In this document: positions 58,401 to 64,000 of the stretch, one piece after another | How the letters are laid out: every line of letters begins with the position of its first letter | Numbering within the stretch: position 1 is the stretch's first letter | DNA from: Pampus argenteus | Lineage: Eukaryota > Chordata > Actinopteri > Scombriformes > Stromateidae | Reading direction: 5' to 3' | Assembly (NCBI GenBank): GCA_036937835.1 | Contig: CM072875.1 | Coordinates: 11,607,001 to 11,671,000 of the forward strand | Length of the DNA stretch: 64,000 nucleotides | Program-made: the position numbers and the translations under genes | The notes under the pieces: model-generated | Seen by the model: the letters and a program-made list of their open reading frames with translations, nothing else | What the model was told of the DNA's origin: nothing | Databases searched by the model: none

Positions 58401-61400
58401 GGAGGAAAACAAATGGCGACCTATTTTTGCTTGTACTCTATGGAAACAAGACCAGTACAAACGGAGCAGCACAGATCGCAGGACACAGAAGTTTGTGTTT
58501 TCTTTACTCTACCTGTGAGAACCATCTTCAGAAGATTTAATTTGGGGTTACAGTACAGTAAGACTAATGTGTGCAAGCAAGAAATGCTTATGGAATATGC
58601 AAATAATTTGAAAAGTAAGTTATCTGGAGTCAGCGTAGACGTCTAGCACAGAGTGTAGACGTGCATGTGTACTTGCCATGCAGGTTTGTTTACATTCTCA
58701 CGCACAACTGGAGCATCGTTGTTGCACATCAAAAGAATGAGGAAAAGACTGGGTACAAGCTCAAGAAGAAGGGGAACAGAATTTTGGAAAAAAAAGACAA
58801 TCCTGATATACATCTTAAAGAGACAGAGACAGGTAGTATCTGTGATAGGAGAAGAGATATAATCTGGAATGAAAACAACTTCAAACACGTGAAGCTCCTT
58901 GAACAGGTCTATCCTGACCAATCTGTAAAAAGATATGAAGAAAATAAAAAGGGGACAAATACCACAGCAAAGAGTAGTTGGGGGAAAAGACACAATAAAT
59001 GAGCATAAGATGATGATAGAAAATAAGGCAATTTACAAAAATAATTAAATAAATAAATAGGATAGGAGATGTCAGTAACTAACTAGAGATGTTTGAAATG
59101 ATAAAACCTTTTTAGCTTTCAACTGTTGAGAGTTTATAAAATAAAGAGAAAGACAGAAAGAAAATATAATCAGTGGAGGATAAAATTACATGTGTGCGAC
59201 AGATACAGGAAGTGGTTGGAGACAAGAGCCTGTCTTGGGATTTAACATCACTGAGGAATGTGTTTTTAAAGAGAAGGCACAAAGTATGTATGTGTGTATG
59301 TACTGTGCAGGCACTACATATTTGTCACTGCTACATGTGCGTTGCATGTGATGTCTGGCTAGTTTAAACTTCTAAGCTATAGGCGCGTTTGTGGTGCTCA
59401 ATAAAACCTTCTAACTTCTACTATGCCTATATCTTATGAGTGTTAAGTTGGCTACAGCGAAAAAGAAGCGTAAACCTGGTTTCTTGTAATGTTCTGTATC
59501 TGTAAAATGTAGTGAAGGAAAATTGTTTTCAACATACCCTGTGATGCATGACTCAAGCTGTAGTTAATTACAGTTTTAAAACCAGAGTGAAGCTGCCCAG
59601 CTGATTACTTCACTGTTGTGGAAACTGTGTGTAGTTTGAATGTTGTGCACATTGTGTCTGTTGTTTCTGTGGCAGGACAGCTAAAGCATTTTGGGTGTTG
59701 TTTAGAAGTCACAGAAAATCTAATACAGATTGTCGACCAGCAGACCTCCCATTTAAACATTTTCACAGTCCCTGCAGATGACAGCTGTCATCTCTGTTTA
59801 TGCTCTGCCTGCTTCAACCGATCAACCAATCAATGGCCATTCACTAATACACCAATAGCTAACACTAATGGCAATAATAATAATAATAATAATACAATAA
59901 ATAATATTTATTTCTTGTAAATGAATGCAGTACTCCATAGGAGCACTGAACAACTGTGCACTGTATACATTTAAGTGTGCTTCATTATGCCTATGTATGT
60001 ACCCAGCAGAGCAGACACACATGAAGCATAATATAGGCTGATGAAGCTAATCCTTAACTTGGACATGTGAGATACTGGCACACATCCACGAAATTCCCAA
60101 TACCTCTACTACAGACTAAAAATAGTACAGCTTAAGAGTAGAAGCAGTAATCAGGTCGTGTGTAGATATAAACTTTGCTCAAATATCATAACCAAACTGG
60201 TGTCAGTCCTTTGGTGTTAATGTGGCACTTTACATAATGTGGTTTAGATGATAATTATCTGACATATGATGGAAAAGGATATGAAAATGTTTAAAGTTTG
60301 GATTTGAACAAATGGATGTATGTCACACACATACAATAATATATAATGTCGCTTCTCATCACAAGGTGCTCTCATAGACCAACATAGAACGTCATTAATA
60401 AACAGAGATGAAGCTAGAGTCAAATGTGACTGACATTCCTTAGTGTAGCTTTTCTGCCACTGATGAGTTACTTAAGTCTAAGCCCAGATACTCACTGTAA
60501 CATATGCAAAACCTTTGGTATGTTTAAAAAGAAATTCTTTCAAGCTTGCAGGTAAGAGAAAATATGTGTAAAGGTGCAGATACACAGGATCTGTTGACGT
60601 GTGTCAAGTCGATAGACCATATTCATTTTATAAAGGTGAGCAGGAGATCCGGCTGCGTGGTGCATGATGGATGCGGCTCGGCGAGTTGACTTGTCGTATC
60701 TGAATTTGCATACGACTCAACCACAACTTTATGCAAATGAGCCAGTTGAGCACAACGCAGCAGGCTTGCAAAACTCAGATCAAACTGTCAAATTAAACAG
60801 TGCTGATCAAATATGAATCAAGATTCTCTTACTGCATTGTTTATTTTCTGCCTCAACTGTTTTCAAAAACATTTATGTTTTAGTGTACTGTTTAACTGTA
60901 ATATGAGAAGGTTTGCGACCTGGCCGTCATGTTGAAAACAGAAGAGGCAAAACCAAGCACCACCCAACTCGTAGTACGTCACCCACCACATCACCACCAG
61001 CTTGAGTGTTCAGTGGTGTGGTGAATCCAGATGTATCCTTGCCAAAGGCAGTCTGTCTGCACTATAAGGCCGCATTCAGACCAAATGTCATCCTAATCCT
61101 CTGAAACACTCGTGATATAAAGCATGCATTACATTTTCCTGCAAAACTCGACCACTTCTTTACTATGGAGGTGTATGTGTTGGATTTATACTTGTATTGT
61201 AGAGTTTTGCTGTAGCGTTGTTGCTATGCTTTGTAGCCTCTTATCAATGTCACTATGTGTCAGGGCCATGCTGGCTATAAGATCATTGTGTAATTGTGGC
61301 TCCATAGTCATGCTACGTCATAAAGTAAAGGAGAAATATTGTCATGATTACTTTGAGGTATATGAGATAATAATGTATGACACAACTATCTAGTGTAGTA

Positions 61401-61647
61401 ATGGTGCTATTAACAGGTAAAATCTGACACTGAACTATAAATTGCCTAGATGTCTCCAGAGGAGAATCTATGGTGAGGTCGCTTTGCACCCTGATGCAGC
61501 ATAAATCTATCTTGAGGTGCCTCCTTACCTTGCCCAGTAGGACACCCATCTTGTGTCTCCATCGGCCTTTGTTAAGAGAAGCCACTCTGATCCACAGGTT
61601 AAGTTGGGAGTTATACATCCACACATCCCTGCTGTTGATACGACCAC
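55286..61647 (-). CDS. klhl24: KLHL24, 3' part of the gene (kelch domain), gene continues past the right edge
   Basis: Exons 61529-61647, 55967-56155, 55604-55792 and 55286-55486 together give about 231 C-terminal residues of KLHL24. It is a BTB-BACK-kelch protein acting as the substrate adaptor of a CUL3 ubiquitin ligase (keratin 14 in skin; kainate receptor subunits in neurons). The kelch propeller recognises substrates. The BTB domain that binds CUL3 lies outside the window. Fish usually have two klhl24 paralogues, and I cannot tell which this is. It is upstream of and co-oriented with YEATS2, as in human. Confidence 0.92.
55604..55792 (-). CDS. klhl24: KLHL24 coding exon (kelch repeat)
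   Basis: Sixty-three codons, phases 0 and 0, between acceptor ATATTACAG and donor CAAACAG|GTAAGA. It encodes VQCYDPEADTWLLRANIPIA, KRCITAVSLNNVIYVCGGL and FCYDPVEDYWIHV, with the double-Gly kelch signature and the spaced Tyr and Trp. Confidence 0.93.
55967..56155 (-). CDS. klhl24: KLHL24 coding exon (kelch repeats)
   Basis: Sixty-three codons, phases 0 and 0. It begins VYAVGGYDGQSRLSSVECYD, then NRWTEVAPMKEAVSSPAVAS and YVIGGGPDDDTCSDK, nearly identical in pattern to human KLHL24. Donor GACAAG|GTGGTG, acceptor TGTCCTCAG. Confidence 0.93.
56658..56706. repeat. (CTA)n/(ATA)n compound microsatellite
   Basis: Short ACT and AAT trinucleotide runs with interruptions in the KLHL24 intron. Confidence 0.85.
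59870..59905. repeat. (AAT)n microsatellite
   Basis: About seven AAT units plus variants. It creates an Asn-rich frame that is not a gene. Confidence 0.9.
60570..61100. repeat. Possible DNA-transposon-derived segment
   Basis: Locally GC-richer than the surrounding intron. It carries phrases I associate with non-autonomous fish DNA elements, from AAGGTGCAGATACACAGGAT on the left to TATAAGGCCGCATTCAGACC on the right, and an octamer ATGCAAAT near 60733. No clear inverted ends or coding. Weak call. Confidence 0.3.
61529..61647 (-). CDS. klhl24: KLHL24 coding exon (kelch repeat), most upstream exon in the window
   Basis: Entered in phase 1 after GTGTTTTTTAG and leaving in phase 0 (GGCAAG|GTAAGG). 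It encodes GRINSRDVWMYNSQLNLWIR and VASLNKGRWRHKMGVLLGK, the kelch blade at about residue 370-410 of the 600-residue human protein. The preceding exons (BTB, BACK and first kelch repeat) are not in the window. Confidence 0.93.
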
Positions 61648-64000
61648 CTAAAAAACACCAAAAGGTCAACATTTCAGAAACTGAAACTATTTTGAGTTCA
61701 GTTTGAGCAGAAAGTGCGTTCATGTCAAAGTAATGATTTATCTCCTAACTGGGGCAGAGTTGTATGTGAACTTACTTAAGTGATCACATACACAATCAGG
61801 ATGCTAATAGAGCTGCAGCATATGACTAAATTATGTCTATGCAAGTCTCTGAGCAAACATGCACTGTAAAGAGTTGTAGAGAATAACATCACTCGACTGC
61901 GATTACAGTTGGAGCAATAATAACCACTCAATAACCTCTTCACCACAACCAAAAACACACACACACAAACGTCTGTTGATTCTGTACAGACAGAGGTAAG
62001 GACCAAAACAGGTCCTTTAAAAATACATTGTGTACACAAGGATGACTCGTAAGTTAAGTTTCAACAGTCAAATTGAAGAAGACAGAATAAATAAAACCTA
62101 AAAACTTCAAACACTTCTTTCTCTTTTAAACTTGATGCCCTTGTTATAAGAGGTGCATGATACATCTCTTAATATTGAAATCTAAATATTTCTCAATCCA
62201 TTAGGTTGTCGTTCTGGCAGTATCTGAAATCTGCTGTTGGGTATATTCTTACGATGTGGGTGGTTACAGTGAGCAATGCTAAAGACATAAAAAATCCTGC
62301 CAGTGTAAACAAAGGCGTCTAGGCTTAATCTGTATATACATGCAAATAAAGACCTTTACAGTTATTGTAAGAAAGCTAACAGACAACAGGGATGTAGGCC
62401 TACCCGGACATTAGCATCGCCCTGGCTCCTTTAACTGAATACTGGATTGTTGCAGAAAATAAACTCTGTGGCAAACAAAAGTTTATGATACTTACACATT
62501 TTGTTCAGTAAGATAATCTTCACAAATGATTATGATTTACAATTTATAATTTGATTGTTATTTTCTTCCCTCTTCTAACAAAGACATTCCTGTTAGCGTG
62601 AACTGATCTAGCTAGTGGTCATGAGTGAGTTTGAGTTAGTTAATAGCTTGCTAGTCATGACGCATAAAAGCTTCACAAGTGGACTATTTACTGACATATT
62701 TTATGTCACAGAATAAAACATAAAAATCTCTTAAGCTTGCATTAACCACTAAACTATCTTAGGCATCATGTCAAAATGCTCATTTAAAATTCAGCTTTAT
62801 CCAAGGCCATCCAATCTGGTCAATGGACAGAAAAATGAATCGGCAACTATTTTGATAATCAATTAATCATTTTGAGTGATTTTCTTTAATAGAGATATTA
62901 CAAAACTTCATTTGTGGTTTTATAGACAAAATGACAAATCAATTTTCTGAAAAATAATCAATCATCCGATTATCTGATAGTGAACAGAGCCAGACAGTCT
63001 CCTACCCTTGAGGTTTCCGTGTTTTGGACGCAACGGAAAGCCTTACAAAACTAGAAGGGTAGTTAGAAGAATAACTACCTGCAGACGAGGGAAGGTCTTG
63101 TCTCACAAAAAACTTCAGTGGTCAAGTCCTACGACTCAAATGGAGAGGCCTAATGCTGCTAATCACTGTACTTAAGGAACCAGTGGCTGTTATTATAGGA
63201 TGTCCCAATATGATTTGTGTGACACCTTTCAGACAGTTATGCGCAGTTTTGTTGTTGTTGCTAATGACCTAGTTCAGCATGTTGCAGAATTTCTGTTGTC
63301 TAAAGAGGCAACCAGAGAAGTCAGGCCACTTGTGACTATGCAAGCTGAAATGTATGATGTAAGAACACGTGTCTTATTGCTCACTAGCTGTTATTATGTT
63401 TTATCGTTGGAAACACGTTGAAGATCAAACGCTGTTTGTGTAACATTGACTACTATGTGACCTAACCTTACCCTAACCATAACAGGGCTACATGGCAAGT
63501 GATGACATGATGAGGTTGATGCAACCTTGCAAAGTGAAGCAATGTGATTCCTGGACAAAAAAAAATGTTTTTCTAATCTCAGATAATATTATAGTTATTT
63601 TCTCGTAAATTTGAGAGTTTCTTTCTTTCCTTTGACTTTTAGCCCCCTCCTCCGTCTCTGTATTTTTTTAACCTACGATGACTTTAATATGCTGTCGTAT
63701 CCAACACCACAGCTTACTGCAGTTATACTGAAAATCCACCAAGGTATTTACAGTAGTTCCCAGTGAGAGGGGCACACAGTTGGAAGTCAATGTGGGAAGT
63801 TAAGAAAATAAGATTAAATGTATCAAGACAGATATAGGGATAACAAAAAAAAAGGTAAATGGGTCATTGAGGATCAAAATATGCAATGAGGCAATGTGAG
63901 TGTGTATGTGTGTGAGACAGAGATGGGGGAGGGTTGACTTTACTTTTCCAGGCAGTGCTTGAGGGTAGAGACACACGTGAGGACTTTGCACAGTGAGAAC
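61648..64000 (-). other. KLHL24 upstream intron, runs past the right edge
   Basis: No BTB, BACK or kelch exon was recognised here. It has a degenerate MITE-like copy at about 62785-62985 and AT-rich DNA. The plus-strand frame 63200-63421 has no recognisable similarity. Confidence 0.65.
62785..62985. repeat. Degenerate MITE-like repeat (same family as 2009-2275)
   Basis: Contains CGGCAACTATTTTGATAATC, AATTAATCATTTTGAGTGAT and AAAATAATCAATCATCCGAT, characteristic of the family whose ends read GCAACTAATGATTA. Ends are unclear. Confidence 0.5.

Larger units (their letters stand above)
56156..61528 (-). other. KLHL24 intron, 5.4 kb
   Basis: AT-rich intron with a CTA/ATA microsatellite (56658-56706), an (AAT)n run (59870-59905) and a possible transposon fragment (about 60570-61100). 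The open frames at 58661-59002 and elsewhere have no recognisable similarity and lie within the intron. Confidence 0.75.

Noticed and set aside
58661..59002. 113-codon Lys/Glu-rich frame in the KLHL24 intron
   Set aside because: No recognisable motif, no splice context, and AT-rich composition expected to give Lys-rich frames.
60730..60742. ATGCAAAT octamer as an enhancer element
   Set aside because: A single octamer inside a likely transposon-derived segment of an intron is not evidence of regulatory function.
63200..63421. Plus-strand frame near the right edge
   Set aside because: Antisense to a KLHL24 intron, no similarity recognised, and no supporting splice or promoter context.

Overview
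This is vertebrate nuclear DNA, almost certainly from a ray-finned (teleost) fish. Genes are split by GT-AG introns. Intergenic DNA is AT-rich, full of CA/GT microsatellites, and carries degenerate transposons of types common in fish. There is no prokaryotic, viral or plasmid architecture, and nearly all long open frames in the window are chance or microsatellite frames.

Four protein-coding genes can be supported by splicing short exons together. (1) A minus-strand first coding exon (17447-17606) of an EEF1AKMT4-type lysine methyltransferase, possibly the shared 5' end of an EEF1AKMT4/ECE2 locus. A non-coding exon lies near 18.6 kb, and positions 1-17446 appear to be intron or downstream DNA with no recognisable exon. 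(2) A complete plus-strand MAP6D1-like gene (22208-27230, three coding exons, 315 aa), a palmitoylated microtubule-stabilising protein. (3) A complete minus-strand YEATS2 gene (30026-50540, 29 coding exons in perfect phase, 1,439 aa), the acyl-lysine-reading subunit of the ATAC histone acetyltransferase complex. (4) The last four coding exons (55286-61647) and an approximately 3 kb 3' UTR of KLHL24 on the minus strand, a kelch-repeat CUL3 adaptor whose 5' half lies beyond the right edge.

KLHL24-YEATS2-MAP6D1, with YEATS2 and MAP6D1 convergent, is the same order and relative orientation as I recall for human 3q27.1. EEF1AKMT4 is also from that region, but PARL and other genes that separate it from MAP6D1 in human are absent here. 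The four genes share no pathway; the link is conserved synteny.

The rest is introns and spacers holding microsatellites, including a pure (CA)75 tract at 124-273 and a compound CAG/CATCAG tract at 32726-32830. There is a decayed L1/Tx1-like LINE fragment (about 19.28-20.10 kb), an internally deleted pogo-like DNA transposon inside a YEATS2 intron (about 39.75-39.99 kb), a Tc1-like terminal fragment (about 35.32-35.36 kb), a LINE/SINE 3' tail (about 48.96-49.08 kb) and several short interspersed repeats. I found no convincing undescribed system. The most interesting observations are a probable GC-AG intron and a NAGNAG acceptor in YEATS2, the MAP6-like modular composition of the MAP6D1 protein, and microsatellites placed at splice-acceptor tracts.
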